Below, one piece after another: positions 1-12,660 of a stretch of 64,000 bases of DNA. The stretch is from Luscinia megarhynchos. Lineage: Eukaryota; Chordata; Aves; Passeriformes; Turdidae. The translations under genes were made by a program, and so were the position numbers. The first letter of the stretch is position 1, and every line of letters starts with the position of its first letter. A model generated the notes under the pieces. That model searched no databases, was not told where the DNA came from, and saw nothing but the letters and a program-made list of their open reading frames with translations. The DNA lies in assembly GCA_034336665.1 (NCBI GenBank), contig JAPFBE010000002.1, positions 77,255,405-77,319,404 on the forward strand, in the 5' to 3' direction.

Positions 1-3000
1 TTAAAATATTTCTGGTGTCTGTTCAGACTTATGAATTGCCTTAAGAACCTCCAGTATCTCAGTCAAAAGCACCAGAGCTAGACTTTAACAATAATTTTCT
101 TCTGTGGTTGTAGTTTTATGTGAAAATTATATAATTAGATTTAAGGTAGTTTGCACATGTATCTAGAGAGACAGGTAGACATGCCAAAGAAAGGCAACTT
201 TGGCATGTGTCTGTGGACACGTTCTTTACTTCAAATTCTCAAAACCCAAAGACTGGTACTTCTGCTGACATTTTCTTTTCTTTGTCCACTCCAAAACACC
301 TCCCACTCACGAAACCAATTGCTTTGCCTCAGGCAGCCTTTGGGTTGGCAAAGCAAGAATAAGAATGTTTAATAAAGTGTGATAGGAGAGTTGCAAGTAT
401 AGCAAGCCAGTGAAATGAATTCTTTATAGCATGTGAGATCATGGTTAAATACATAGAAAGGAACTTTGCATATGGAGAACAAATCTAGTACACTGGCCTT
501 GAGCCTATGATATTTCTGTGTTTACACATAGGTTATGTAACTTATTAAATTTTGTTTTCCCTGTACATAGTTTGTCACTTTTCAATTGAGCTGCACAATG
601 CAGCATCAGCTGGTATTTTGCAAATGGAAAAGTGAAGGTGAAGAAGAAAAGCAGTGAGGGAACAATGCATGTGAGATCTAACTTTGCAAGGGAAAACAAG
701 ATTTTCAAGTTTTACTCAGCATCTGAAAAAGGAAGAGCATACTTGTATTTGCCCCTTATTTGTGTATAGATGTATTTCTCTTTCCACATGCTTCTGAGAA
801 AATACAACACTGCAAAATGAACCTCTATGTAAGAAACTTGCCTTGCAAAATGGGGTGTTTTGTGGCTGTGTTGCAAGTCTGTTACAAAATCCTTGTGTGG
901 TTTTGCTGCAATTCTGAAAAAAAAAACCCAAACCTTCATGTTCTGCTATCAATTCTTTCTTTTCACCCCTTTTTTTCCCAGTTACCTATACAGCTTACAG
1001 TATTTCTCTGTACATTTTCCCTTCAGTGTGACATATTTACAAAAACATCAGAATGAAATATTTTGGAAAATGAAATGAAGTTGTCCACTCTTAAAATATA
1101 CTGTGTTAAATAACATGTTCTTTTAATTCCTTTGTTTTCTTCACACACATCTTTGTGTTCTTTCTATACACATTTTAGAGCTAATCTTTTGGGGTTTCAT
1201 GTAGACATTAATTAAAAAATAACTCAGCATTTTATTAATGCATCCAAATACACACTCTTTCTAGAATATAAACCATTACACTGTTCTATATCACCTCAAA
1301 ACTGATGGTTTCCCATGAGAAAAGAAACATTCAGTGTCTGTATATATATTTGTGCAAAGCTCAAATATTGCTTGTTTCACTTAGGTCCAAATTTGCATTG
1401 ATTACCAAAAAGACCAGATTCCTCATAATATTGTCACACAGGTTCTACTAAGAATCTTTACACAAAACTAGCAATGAAACTAAAAACACAAGAGGCAAAC
1501 AAAAAAAATTTATATATTACTGCTGATTTTAAAAATATTTTAAATTATATAGTGACAAAGATTGCTTTGTACACTGCAATATCAAGCTAAATTCTGCTGC
1601 ATAATTTCCAAATTATTTCTGTAAGTGCATCATCTAAATATGTGAAATGCTGAACTTTACATTTTAGATTAAAACATTTGTAAATACTTCTTTTGAATCA
1701 GATGCCAATGCTATTGCAAGCTTGACCTTTATGTACTTAGATTTAGGATCTATGGTTTGATCCTGATGAGTACAGTAACTGACTGGACAGAATACCATGT
1801 AAAATGTACAGTTTAAAAGATGTCTATTGTGTATGTTAATTACATTCCTGCTAAGAGCCACATGCCTGTTCTTGCCTGTGAAAGGGTCTCCTGGTTTCAC
1901 TGGTCAGATCATGAATTGAGTGGTTTTACATTTTCAGAAAATGGTTACCCAGGAACCAACTAGTCAGTGGAAGCTCTTTAGTCTAATGCAGTAATTAATT
2001 TAATATTAACATATTACTGCCAGAATTGCTTTAGTGTACTACAGACACTTTGGGGATAGGGTTGTTTGGGCTACTGAATTTGGATGATCTACAAAATGGT
2101 GGTAATCCCAATATTTTTCATTTATTGGCTGATGTAGACTACATACAGAAAGGTACAACTTCAAACATCAAAAGATGAACTAGGCAGTTCATACAAAGAT
2201 TTTGTTGCAAAGTCTGAAAAACCTATGGCAAAGGTTTACAAGATTTAGCTATGTATTTTTAAAATTAAATAGATTTATTAATAAGTCTTTATTACTCAGT
2301 TTGAAAGACAAAAATTGTTAAAGCTTTTGTATATTTCTTCACTTAAGTTTTACTTATTCACTCAGTCTTTTGTCTCACTTTGTCTGGGAAAGTTAGATTT
2401 GATGCCCTGAACACAGATAGCTAACGCTGACACTTTAACAGCCAGCACTCATTTCAAAACAAATCCCATCTCTCTGACTTCAGCAAGTAGGAATCAACCT
2501 ATTTCTTCCTTTTTCTTGCCACTTCACCTTTGATCTAGTTCAGTGTTTGGTGAGTTTGTGGGCACAGTTTTCCAGATTGCCTCCTTTTGTCTTAATTATC
2601 ACAGCTTCTGTTTGGGCACTGAGCCAAGTCCTGTGCCCTCTTGAAATTGCATTCTTGGAAAATTATGGGTACAGATCTACAGATACAGTCCACATATTTT
2701 CTGATTACAGTGGGCCAATATGTGGTTAAAGACTGTGGTTTAATTGCCATTTCTTCAGATTTAAGACATACATATCTAGATCATATTACTTAACAAGTTG
2801 ATTTTAAAACATTTTCTGGGTTTCTGAGAAATGTTTGTGCTGGGTTATATCGTGCATCCTTAATCAAAACTCCAAAGGCTAAATTTCCTCTTTATAAGCA
2901 AAGTTACTTTTCTGAAACCAGATTTAGGTTGGGTTTTTTTCCCTTTCTAGATTATGAAAATATTCTCAGAGAGAAAAAAATCAAGAAGTTATCTTGATTT

Positions 3001-4938
3001 GCTTGTTCTTCAACATGAGCATCACCTCTCCAATGAGTGACAGAATCAGAACAGTAGAAATAAATTTTATCATCATATTGACTGCCCTTCTGCTGGAACA
3101 GGGTTCTTTCCTGAGATAATTTTTCTAGTACTTTTTCCAGTCCAATACAAATATAACCTCCAAGTATAAATTAATATAAATTTAATATAAATTAATATAA
3201 GTTTAACCTCCAAACTGTCAAAACTTGTTAGCATTATATATGTATTTGAGAATAAGTTCTCTGGAGCAGAAAATTATTAATCTTTATTTTGATAAAACTA
3301 CAAGTGTCACTTTTTGATTTATTTTAGTGGTCTTCTTAGTCATTGCCAGAGAAAACACTTTTTAAAAAAATATTAATATTATTATTTCAAGCTTCACTTG
3401 CTTGATTTTATTATCCTTTATGTTGGTTTTTAAAATGAAGTTACTTGTGATGATGTCTAATCTACATCCTAATCTTAACTTCTGTTCTCTCCATGTTTTA
3501 TATTTCAGGATCCACAACAGAATTTAAATGCAGAAAACTCAAGGGACTAAGCCTATCTTATTTTTTTCCCTTACAGCTTTAGTAAGGATGTGTATTGTAT
3601 TCATTTTTATGTCTGGCTTTTCTTTCAGGCAACAGACTTGCTTTTCTTCATGAGGCCTGAAAATAAGTTGTGATAAGATCTCATTATTTCTTTATTTAAC
3701 AGGATAGATGTTCTCTCTAACTTTATTCACCCCTTCTAACTGTTTCAGCACACTTTTAATTTTTTTCATTACTTTCTGTTAATCTAGTACCATACTGATT
3801 TGCTGAACCCACAAATTCAGCATAGAGCAAAAATTACAGTTCACTGTAACATCTATGGTGGTGCAAAGGCAACTAACTGCATTCTTCAGAGTCTGTTACT
3901 TACAACCTTGTATTCATCATCACAGACCTCTGTTGCTCCTCAGTGTTGGCCATCTATTCCTGCTCCTCATAATTCAGCACCATATTTCCTTTGTTCATCA
4001 CAGACTGAACTACATTTTTCTAACCTGTTTTACAGGTTGTTGCAGCACATATTAACTGCTGAAAAGCTGAAGTATTCCCATTCACAGCTCCATAGCTCTG
4101 GCCTGGTGTCCTCTTTCCCTCTCAACTCTGCAGTCAGCAGAAAAGGAAACAAACAGGGCTAAGCAGATAACTTTAGTTATTTAAATAACCAGCAACATAT
4201 GTATGTAAGCTTGGCAACTCTTTAGTGTGTGCAGCAGCTGGACCTGACCAGACCATGCTCCATGTAAGGGGCAAGAGCAGCCAACGGGGAGACTGAGGAT
4301 GCCCTGCTGAAATTACTCTGGAAAAACTTTACTCTGGGAAAATAACCCACAAATTGCAGAGGATGTCCTGAAGAGGATGCTCATCTTGGAATATTCTTGT
4401 TGTAACTCTTCCCATCCAGTCTCTACTGCATTTTTCTTTCCCTTTTCTTTTTCCTCTCCTTCTCTTTCCCCCTCTTTTCTGTATTTTAATTTTTTTTCCT
4501 CAGAAATAACTTTTACTACTAGTGTTGGTGGGCTTTATATGCTGTGGCACTACAAATAAACCTTTGTGCAAGAAACTTTTCTAAACATTTTTATGCAACA
4601 CTCATTTATCGCACTGAACTTAATGAGACTGAATAAGAAAAGGAAACATATCACATTTATTGGAATTTTATAGCCTGCTTCTACCAATAGAAATTTGTAA
4701 ATTAATATATAAAAATAGTCACTGCAAATTTTTCTGAGTTTTCAAAACTCCACAGGATTGGTGATTTTCTTCCTTGTGAAATCTAAAATACAGGACTAAA
4801 GACTTGTCCAATGACTCAGCTTCTGCAGTGTTGATTCAGCTCTCACTCATTATTTGTCTGAAGTTGTGAGAAGATGCCATGGCACGTGACCCAGAATATA
4901 TTTTTTGATCTGTGTTTGTTATTTACTGTTCACTGTAG
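1..4938 (+). other. SLC26A7: SLC26A7 intron (5' end outside window)
   Basis: This is AT-rich intronic sequence ending in a tract with acceptor CACTGTAG just before the first exon. I see no coding exon, RNA gene or recognisable LINE copy in it. It holds a small AT-rich tandem/palindromic repeat (3153-3213) and a pyrimidine-rich stretch around 4430-4500. Short open frames such as 3800-4162 lack family resemblance or splice context. Confidence 0.8.
3153..3213. repeat. AT tandem flanked by a direct repeat
   Basis: Alternating TTAATATAAAT and AAATTAATATAA units lie between two copies of an AACCTCCAA word. It looks like a local duplication in intronic sequence. Confidence 0.7.
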
Positions 4939-5091
4939 ATTTATGCCTATGTGTTTGAGAATATCAGAACAGTTCAGTTGGAGGCATTACTTCTCTCCTT
5001 GCTGAGCATTGTGGTCCTTGTTCTTGTAAAAGAACTGAATGAGAAATTTCACAGAAACATTAAAGTTGTCCTTCCCATCGATCTACTTTTG
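4939..5091 (+). CDS. SLC26A7: SLC26A7 exon: membrane helix and loop, window-protein residues 1-51
   Basis: This 153-nt exon is flanked by CACTGTAG and GTAAGT and reads as 51 whole codons. It starts [10 protein letters not shown] and ends [10 protein letters not shown]. It contains a long hydrophobic helix ([20 protein letters not shown]) followed by a basic cytosolic or interfacial loop ([12 protein letters not shown]). It then enters the next helix with the VVLPIDL segment typical of SLC26 proteins. It corresponds to about residue 215 onward of mammalian SLC26A7. The open frame runs past the donor for another 135 nt, but that part is intron. Confidence 0.95.
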
Positions 5092-5779
5092 GTAAGTACA
5101 AAATTATATATCAGGCTTTTTCTTACAAAGCTTTCAGTGGCTCAATCTGCTGAAGTTTACTGTCCTGTCTGTAGTTACCCACACCCACACCTGCCACTTA
5201 TTAAACAGACAGCTTCATGGCTGTAAGTTAATTGTAAGAACAGGAAGTAGTTTGGCTTGATAATTAAGAAAGAAATTACATAAGCTCCCAATTTGTATAA
5301 TATTTTTCATATGTTTACTACGTTTTTACATAATCACAAGGACACAAAGCCTAGAATGTCAAAGTCTAAGAAGTTTGGAAAAGAAAATAAAAAGTAACTG
5401 GCTCATTGTAACTCCAGGCAACTCTTGTGCTGGATAGTTGTGCCTTAGATGTTGCTTGTTATTTATCTATGTCGAAGTTAAATAGTTATGCTATTGCTTT
5501 CTGTCATTTTACTAACAGTTTTCCTTTAACATAGTATAGAATAAGTTGAAATTAGCAATTGCATTATAAACCCTGCCTTAAGGATTAAGCTGTAGTCAAA
5601 TGATCAGCAGCAGATCACCATCAGAAAGTTTCTGTTTTTCTCTGGACCTCTAAAAGAAAATACAAAGTAAGAAGGACAGTTGGGTTTCAGGGTATATTAT
5701 TGAATTGCTCTTCTATTACTGGAAAGAAAATATATTTACAAGGGCAAAATGCTGGGAAAAGGAGGTAGTGTGGTCTTGG

Positions 5780-5802
5780 TCCAGTATTTTAAAAATACTG
5801 GA
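5780..5802. repeat. Perfect 23-nt palindrome in intron
   Basis: TCCAGTATTTT, a central A, and its exact reverse complement AAAATACTGGA. Confidence 0.9.
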
Positions 5803-6364
5803 TAAAATGTACCAGCAAACTAAGGATTGTGGACTGGAAGTCTGTTCTATTGGGATTTGTGTTTTCATCTCATTTTGAAGTACCTAAAATGAGTTTGAAC
5901 CTCCTCAGGATCAAACTTTATACTCCCTCTGCAAGATTCATAACTGCTAGAACATAAAAACAAGAGGCAGACACATCTTCTGCTGTGTTCTGTGCTGAAG
6001 GCAACACTGCCTGCATTAGATGTGCTCAGAGAACATCAGCTGAATCAGACTACTCAGGAACACCTACATTAGGAACTCCTTTAAGCTGCTGACATGAGTG
6101 GCAGTGCTCTGAACAGAGGGACTTTGGACACTGATTGCTAAGACTCCTCTTTCAGTAACTGTGCTGGTTTTGTATTAATTGAGTTTTAGTGAGCAGGGAA
6201 TGAGTTTAACTATGAAAGTGATGTTTTAAGAGAAATTAATAGCTTCTTCTGTGTTTGGTAAAATTAACTGTTGGCTGGTACACAGGATGTACAAACTGCA
6301 CTATAGTCTCACTTCATTATTGTGTCTAAATCTTAGTTTCTTTTGACTCTCTTCCACATTTGCC

Positions 6365-6400
6365 AAAAAAAAAAAACCAACCCAAAAAACCCCACCAAAC
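6365..6400. repeat. A12 run with A/C-only tail
   Basis: A12 followed by CCAACCCAAAAAACCCCACC and AAAC; no G or T for 36 bases. Confidence 0.85.
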
Positions 6401-6538
6401 TTTCCTGATGATTGATGATTTACTGTATGGATCTAAAGATAAATGCATGAACAGTGCCATGTGCTTATGTATGGCAATAATGGGGACCATGTCAGAAGCA
6501 ACAGAAATAATAACATCTTTTTCTCTTTGAATCAATAG

Positions 6539-6621
6539 ATAATTGCTACATCCATTGCTTGCTACTGTGCTGATATGGAATATGTCTACAGGATAGAAGT
6601 TGTGGGAAATATTCCTAAAGG
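6539..6621 (+). CDS. SLC26A7: SLC26A7 exon: helix end and extracellular-side loop, residues 52-79
   Basis: This 83-nt exon has acceptor ATCAATAG and donor GTAATG and ends after the second base of a glycine codon. It encodes IIATSIACYCADMEY and then VYRIEVVGNIPKG. The first part finishes the helix begun in the preceding exon. The V-G-x-I-P-x-G motif is a family hallmark leading into the PSPxAPP segment of the next exon. It matches mammalian SLC26A7 with conservative differences. Confidence 0.94.
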
Positions 6622-7693
6622 GTAATGTGGGTTTTATTAACTTGTGGCTTTTAAATATTTTTATTTCTGAGAACAGTCTCTGAAAAGGTCAAAGCAGTTC
6701 CTGAAATACAAAATGGAAAAAATCTATTTTCTTTGTGTCCTGTCTCCTCAGATACTCTCTCACAATTCAATCCAAGTTAACAAGTTATATGTGCATAGAT
6801 ATCATCACAGAAATGCATTCTTGTACACTTTCATAGCTTTTTCTTGCTTTGTGGAATAAAAAGTAGGTACTAAGTACTTGATGATGTAGGAGGGCAGGAC
6901 ACTCTTTCCAAGATTATTGCAACCTGGTTTTTGAGAGTTGCCTTGGTTATTGTAGCAGAAGGGATTTCCAGTGAGATAAGATTTGTAGATTGCTACACTT
7001 CATTCCTCTCTACCCACACAGTAATTTCAGAAAATGTGATTTCTTAGAAAATGTGAAAGATTTAATTATGCTTAATCTAGAAAAGAGTATTTTTTCTATA
7101 GTTAATGATACACTTTCCCCCGTGACCTTGAAAAGAAGGCAAAAAAATTCAATATAATTAGCTAGAAAGAGAAATTAGATTAGTTGTCAGACAAAATGTT
7201 CAAACTCTACAGGTTGGTATGGAAGAGTGCAGCTGTTGTGTAATTTCCTGCTTGGATATAGCAGGGTTTCCCTAAATTCCACAAAGTACAAGTCCAAGAC
7301 AGCATGAACATGTGTGGCAGCTTGCACTGAAAGAAATAAAATAAGGGACATTTTGAGAAAGAATATGGTTTTAAGTATTTAGAGCATGCCATGAATCTGG
7401 GACCAAAACACAGCTAAGTGTTAATTCATCAACATCTCTTTATAATTTCTCAAATTGAAGTTTTCAAATTGCATACTCAATCTGAAACTGTTTCATCTTC
7501 TACAAATTCTCTTCTGCTGTTCCCAGCAGACTGAAATAGTATTAATTTAAAATGTTGAAATAAAGTCACCTTACAAGTAATACAAAAATTAGCTGTTCCT
7601 GCAGAGATTGTTTCTCTGGTATTCACATAAATTGCAGGTATGTAGTGATTATATATCAAGTTTTGCAAAAATGACTGTCTTTATTTTTTACAG
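6622..7693 (+). other. SLC26A7: SLC26A7 intron
   Basis: GT-AG intron of 1072 nt ending in a T-rich tract and TTTTTACAG. It is AT-rich and I see nothing else in it. Confidence 0.9.
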
Positions 7694-7841
7694 GTTGCCA
7701 TCACCAAAAGCACCACCCATGAATGTCCTGCCTGAAGTAGTCACTGAAGCTTTTGGAGTGGCACTGGTTGGTTATGTTGCCTCACTAGCCCTTGCTCAAG
7801 GCTCTGCTAAAAAGTTTAAATACAATGTGGATGACAACCAG
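7694..7841 (+). CDS. SLC26A7: SLC26A7 exon: TM8 region of transport domain, residues 79-128
   Basis: This 148-nt exon completes the split glycine and reads [10 protein letters not shown], then [20 protein letters not shown] and [15 protein letters not shown]. The hydrophobic [17 protein letters not shown] helix is part of the second structural repeat of the SLC26/UraA fold. The A-x-x-x-A-K-K-F stretch precedes the conserved D-x-N-Q-E-F junction. The exon ends in phase 0 at CAG before GTAAAG. Nearly every residue agrees with mammalian SLC26A7, so the paralogue call rests strongly on this exon. Confidence 0.96.
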
Positions 7842-9827
7842 GTAAAGCTCTCTCCTTAATGTCACTGAGCCTTGAAATCACCTCACCATTTGGGGAAAGT
7901 ATTATAGATGAATGCCCAGCAGGAAAAGTCATGTTCCATGTAGCATCCTGACACCTTCTAGTGTTTACAGTAGCAACCAAATTTTGTCCAAATTATCTCT
8001 GCAGAATGCCCTCATTGGTTGAACTGCTCCTTTTGGGGAAGCTCATCCTTCAAGATAATCTTGTAATGCTACACATTCAGTGCAGCATTTGGATATTATG
8101 CTCTGAGACAGCTTCTCCTTTGGCAGTTGAGCTCTTACAGACAAGCTATGATGTTAAATCAGCCACCAATTAATGAAACAAAGCACTTCTAAAACAAAAG
8201 CAAGTACTTATAGCCCCAGGACTTATCTCATGTTATACTAAGAAATTATTCATGCTTATGCAAAGTAGAAGTCTCACCTGAAATAAAGGTTTATTTGTAT
8301 CTAAGAAGCTGGACCAGTTCAGAGAGTGCTGCCAAATTTACAGCCATAGGAGCTTTCTGTTCCGAGTTCCACTTTGCAGGAGACATGCTTAAAAAAAAGT
8401 GGGCCATCTCTAGAGTACTACATTGCTTGTCATGGTGGATGGGTAACTCCAGCCAGCTGGAAATCCATGGAGATGCTAATTCAAGCACTGTGGTAAGAAA
8501 GGCTAAATTTGAGATAACTGGCACTAGTACTGTGGGCTGAAAATGTTGCCTCCACCCTTATGTTAAGTGGCTTGGGATAAATGCCACAGGTTTGAATGAA
8601 GAACAGTTGTTTTGCAGCTGGAGGTGTATTTGAACACCCTATCTAGACAGGTTGGTCTTGCTACATCAGGTCCTGTCCTTCACAACTCTTATGCCATTGG
8701 AAAACACAGTGGGGGACAGTCTTGTCTGTTGAGGTCTCTAAAATGTTTATCAGTTGGATTACACTGGGCCATGAATTTCTATTGATGCTTCAGAGCCATG
8801 TTTCTGTGGAGCAGAGGGCTTTGAGCTCAGTGCAGACCAGACTCCAGGGTGACATGCTGCTTTGTCTCTAGGCACTCCATGGAACACAGCAACCTGTGTG
8901 TCTTTCTGCACTTTTTGAAGTCTTATAGCTTACCCAGCTTCATTACTGAAGTCTTGGAAACTCTGTGTATGTCTGCATTAAATAATGGAGCAAAAGAGCA
9001 AGGTCTCTGTGAGAGGAGAGCAGAGAGGTGGTGTGGCTGTACTGCCTTCAGGGCCAGGCATAGTGCTTGGCATGGGGGTGTGTGAGGCTTTAAGGGGTGA
9101 GCTTTAAGGGCTGTTCTGTGCTATTCTGTGCCACCCTGTGCTGTGAAGATAAACTCATGAGCTGGTCTACTTTCCTGGCTGGATACAGCACCATTTTCTA
9201 CACCTACCATTTTCCTCCTTCTTAGGCTGCACACACCAGGTGGCTTCTCCACTTGTTCTTCTACGAATCTTTGTTCAGACATGTCTGCATTTTGACTGTG
9301 AACAAGCACCAAATACATTTGTGATGAAAGACAGCATGAATATAGTATGGCTACCACACTTCACCTTCACTAAAGCATGCTCTAAGGAAGAGAAATCAGT
9401 GGCTGTCTTTTTCCAGTGAGACATAAACCAGAAATCATCTGGGCAGTTTCCAGACACCAGGATATAACCCCCACACCAGTACTTGGGGCTCTGGCCCGTT
9501 AAAAAGCAGATGTGGATCAAAATGTCAATATCTTGGTTGAACTTAATCTTCAAAACTTAGCAATAGCATTTGTTATGTGAACAAAATGTCTATCCTGCTT
9601 TTGATGAATCTGGTTCGACAGCTCTATCATTCAAATTAGTTCTGAGTGGTGAGAAGATCTATTCTGTTGGGAAACCCTTTGTCATGTAACTGTGGGAGTT
9701 TTTTCCCTCAAAAATGTGTCCATCCCTTATCATTGCTAATATTTACATAGGGGACTCCTTTGTTGACAAGGTACTTTGAAATGACAGAACAATAGGAAAA
9801 AACATCTTCCATTTGACGACTTTGCAG
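7842..9827 (+). other. SLC26A7: SLC26A7 intron
   Basis: GT-AG intron of 1986 nt, ending TTTGCAG. A small degenerate GT/TG-rich tandem lies at about 9080-9140 (repeats of TTCTGTGC and CTTTAAGG). No coding or RNA feature is supported; open frames at 8295-8540 and 9275-9553 have no family resemblance. Confidence 0.85.
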
Positions 9828-9941
9828 GAATTTTTGGCTCATGGCCTCAGCAACGTGATTCCTTCATTTTTCTTTTGCATCCCAAGTGCTGCAGCCATGG
9901 GAAGGACAGCACTGTTATACAGCACAGGTGCCAAAACACAG
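9828..9941 (+). CDS. SLC26A7: SLC26A7 exon: TM9-TM10 anion-site region, residues 129-166
   Basis: This 114-nt exon is exactly 38 codons, bounded by TTTGCAG and GTAAGG. It reads [20 protein letters not shown] followed by [18 protein letters not shown]. In SLC26 structures the helix starting after the S-A-A segment (TM10) points into the substrate site. The R-T-A-x-x-x-x-T-G-A-K-T-Q motif is diagnostic of the family. As I recall, mammals have R-T-A-G-L where this has R-T-A-L-L, a substitution beside the anion site. Confidence 0.95.
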
Positions 9942-10789
9942 GTAAGGGCTTAGAGTGAAGTATGCCAGAGATTAAAACTGTGATACTGCTCACTGCAATT
10001 TGTACTGATTTATCCATTGGATTTCCCTTGTCTCCCTTTTCCCCTGTCCTGGGAATGACTCTGCCCTGTCATTTTTAACAATCTGCATGAAATTGCATCT
10101 GATCAGTGATGACTTCCTAGGAAAGATAATGGTTCCATTTTTGAATTTTTTTTTTTTTGCCTCTTTCATTCTATATGAAGTGTAAAGTCTGTGGCAGCAA
10201 GGAAGTTAGGAGTTGTGTTTTCAGACTGCAGGAAACTACATAAAAGCCCTTTCAGCTTCTGTGAATTTGTCAGCATTGTAACGAAAGTGCCCTCTAATGG
10301 TGTTTAATGGATTTAATGGTACAGTCTAGGAAAAAATCACATTTCATTTATCTGATTTAATTTATCTTCTATCTGATTTCCAAAATAAAATGAAAGTAAC
10401 CTTTAGAGCTGTGTATTAAAAACCCCACAATCTCCCAGCTCCTGCCTTGTGACATGGTGTACTTGTCCTGTCCCTCAGGGTACACTGAGCCCACAGAGAT
10501 GACATTCAGATTTTTGAGGATGTTTGTTGCTATTTCCTACTGTAGGAAACTAGACTCACAAGATGTTATTACAGCAGCTCAGGAAAGAAGGGACTGTAAT
10601 TGCTGAGAATGATAACTGTGACCCTGTAGCCTGTCATCTGTCCAAACTGTGCTTGTTAAGAGAGGTGGCAAACCACCTGGGGCACCCCCCAGCATTGCCT
10701 CTTCCTCTCAAACTCAAGTGCCCTTCAGTGGCACCCTGCCATATCATTGTCACATCCTTTGGAGCTCGTTGCTCTTCTTCCAGGTAACA

Positions 10790-11070
10790 AGTGACAGGAC
10801 AAGAGGAAACACCAAGCTGATCCAAGGAAGGTTTAGATTAGATATTAGGAACTTTCTTTTTCACAGAAAGGGCTATAAAGCATTGGAACAGACTGCCTAG
10901 AGTAATGGCAGAGCCACCATCCCAGGGAGTTTTCAAAAACTGTGTGAATATGGCACTTGAGGACATGGTTTGATGGTGAACAATGTAGTGGTGCTGGGTT
11001 GAGCAGTTGGACTTGATGACCATAAAGGTCTCTTCTAACCTTAACAGTCCTATAATGCAATGATTCTATT
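10790..11070 (+). mobile_element. CR1 LINE 3' fragment, + strand
   Basis: The sequence follows the 3' untranslated end of avian CR1 in order. It has GACAGGACAAGAGGAAAC, then GGTTTAGATTAGATATTAGG, the AAAGGGCTATAAAGCATTGG block, a GAGTTTTCAAAAACTG block, GTTGGACTTGATGACC, and finally CTAACCTTAACAG with an ATGATTCTAT tail. It is 5' truncated, as is normal for CR1, and has no coding capacity. Substitutions throughout suggest an old copy. Confidence 0.92.
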
Positions 11071-12479
11071 TTCATTTTATAGCTGTTTCTCTTGTCTGTG
11101 TGAAGGAAATTAGCTGCAAGGGAAAGGTTCATGAGGTACAAGATTAAATACAATCCATAGGTAGTGTTTCTCCTCAACCATGTCTTGCAATTATTTTCTC
11201 ATGCAGATGCCACAAGATTAAGGAATTATACAGGGCTGTCCTTCAATACTCTACATGTTGAATACTTGCTAATTAGCCCGCAGAGTACTCTGAACTCAAT
11301 CATAATGAATAATCTAGCAAATAATAATCTTGAAAAGTATTTATATACAAATATTTTAGCTACCATTTAACTATTAGTTATTTCATATATTTTAGCCGAA
11401 TTTGATGTCATACAATGTGCTGTCATCCTCACAGACATTGTCTTCTGTAATCTGTTAATGTACTGATTGTACAATTCACAGTTGTACTGGCTTTTCTACT
11501 GAAGATTTGAGGTAACCTGCAGACCTATAACCTGAAGGCATATGGGGTATTTGAGCATGTTGGTTCTGGTACATGCAGGGAAAGACTCTCATAAAAGGTT
11601 ATTCAAGTGAAATACATGAAATGGAAAAAGAAACCACTATATTTTGATTTCAAGACAGCAAACAAAATAAAGTAATAAAAATCTGCTTGGTTTATTCATT
11701 AGTTTCACAGTATAGCAGTGCCTGTGTCTAAAAGTTAAGAGTTAAGAGTTAGCACTATGAGAGTATTTTAATAGCCATAACAATCTCTCCCCTGCCTTCC
11801 TGGAAAGCAACACATCTTAGAGAGCTTAGTGCTCTCCTTTGTGTCTGTCCAGGCAGAATGAGGAGATGAAATGACCATCACTTATAAATATTGGTCAGAT
11901 TGTAGGCACAAAGAAGTCTCTCTTTAACACAGAGGGAAGTCAGTTTGGCATAGGGCATGCAAGAAATGCAAAGAGCCTTTCAGGGGCACAGAGCAGCTTT
12001 TTTTTCTCAAATGGCTATACCTGGATTGCAGTTTTGTCACTTGTTCCTCAGTGATATATTTTTCGTGGAGAAAACAGAAGTGATGAACTCTATCATGGAC
12101 TAGAAGTGTCCTTCAAATAGAATCAACACTTTTTTATTTTTCTTCATGAAGGCAGAAAGAGGGAAAAGTTCCTTGTGACTTTACCAGCAGATTTTCTGTC
12201 CCTTTTTATGTAAACACTCTGTCTATCCTTCTTGAGGGTATTTTTAAGTACACCATGACTTTAATTTTCTAGTGTTTTAACAACTTGTCTGGTTTTGTTT
12301 TTAACAACTTGTCTCTTAAAATGAAACCTAATTATTTTAGTAAAGAAACATATTATCAATATAAAAATAAAATGAGCATCTGTCTACTTATCGTCAAAAA
12401 CCTTCTGTGAATCTGAACTGTATATTTATAAGAGGAGAAGTACTCAGTGAGCACTCAGAGCACAATAGGACAGTAAAAT

Positions 12480-12660
12480 TTTACTGTAGTTTTCCATCAC
12501 ATTAATACAATAAATACTGGGAAGAAATATATAATTATTAGACCATATATTTTTCTGAATTTATATTACTTTATATTTTATTTATTATTTGTTTTATTTA
12601 TTTGTTTTTTATTATATACTTTATATTACTTGCATTACTCTTTACTATATTTTTAAATGG
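12480..12660. repeat. AT-rich low-complexity block
   Basis: An intronic stretch almost entirely of A and T, with repeated TTTATATTA, TTTTATTTATT and ATTATATAC words. It is not a clean microsatellite. Confidence 0.7.

Larger units (their letters stand above)
5092..6538 (+). other. SLC26A7: SLC26A7 intron
   Basis: GT-AG intron of 1447 nt (GTAAGT to ATCAATAG). It contains a perfect 23-nt palindrome at 5780-5802 and an A12 run with an A/C-only tail at 6365-6400. No other feature is supported. Confidence 0.9.

Noticed and set aside
3800..4162. 120-codon open frame in the first intron
   Set aside because: Serine/leucine/histidine-rich, no known domain, and no supporting promoter or acceptor signals.
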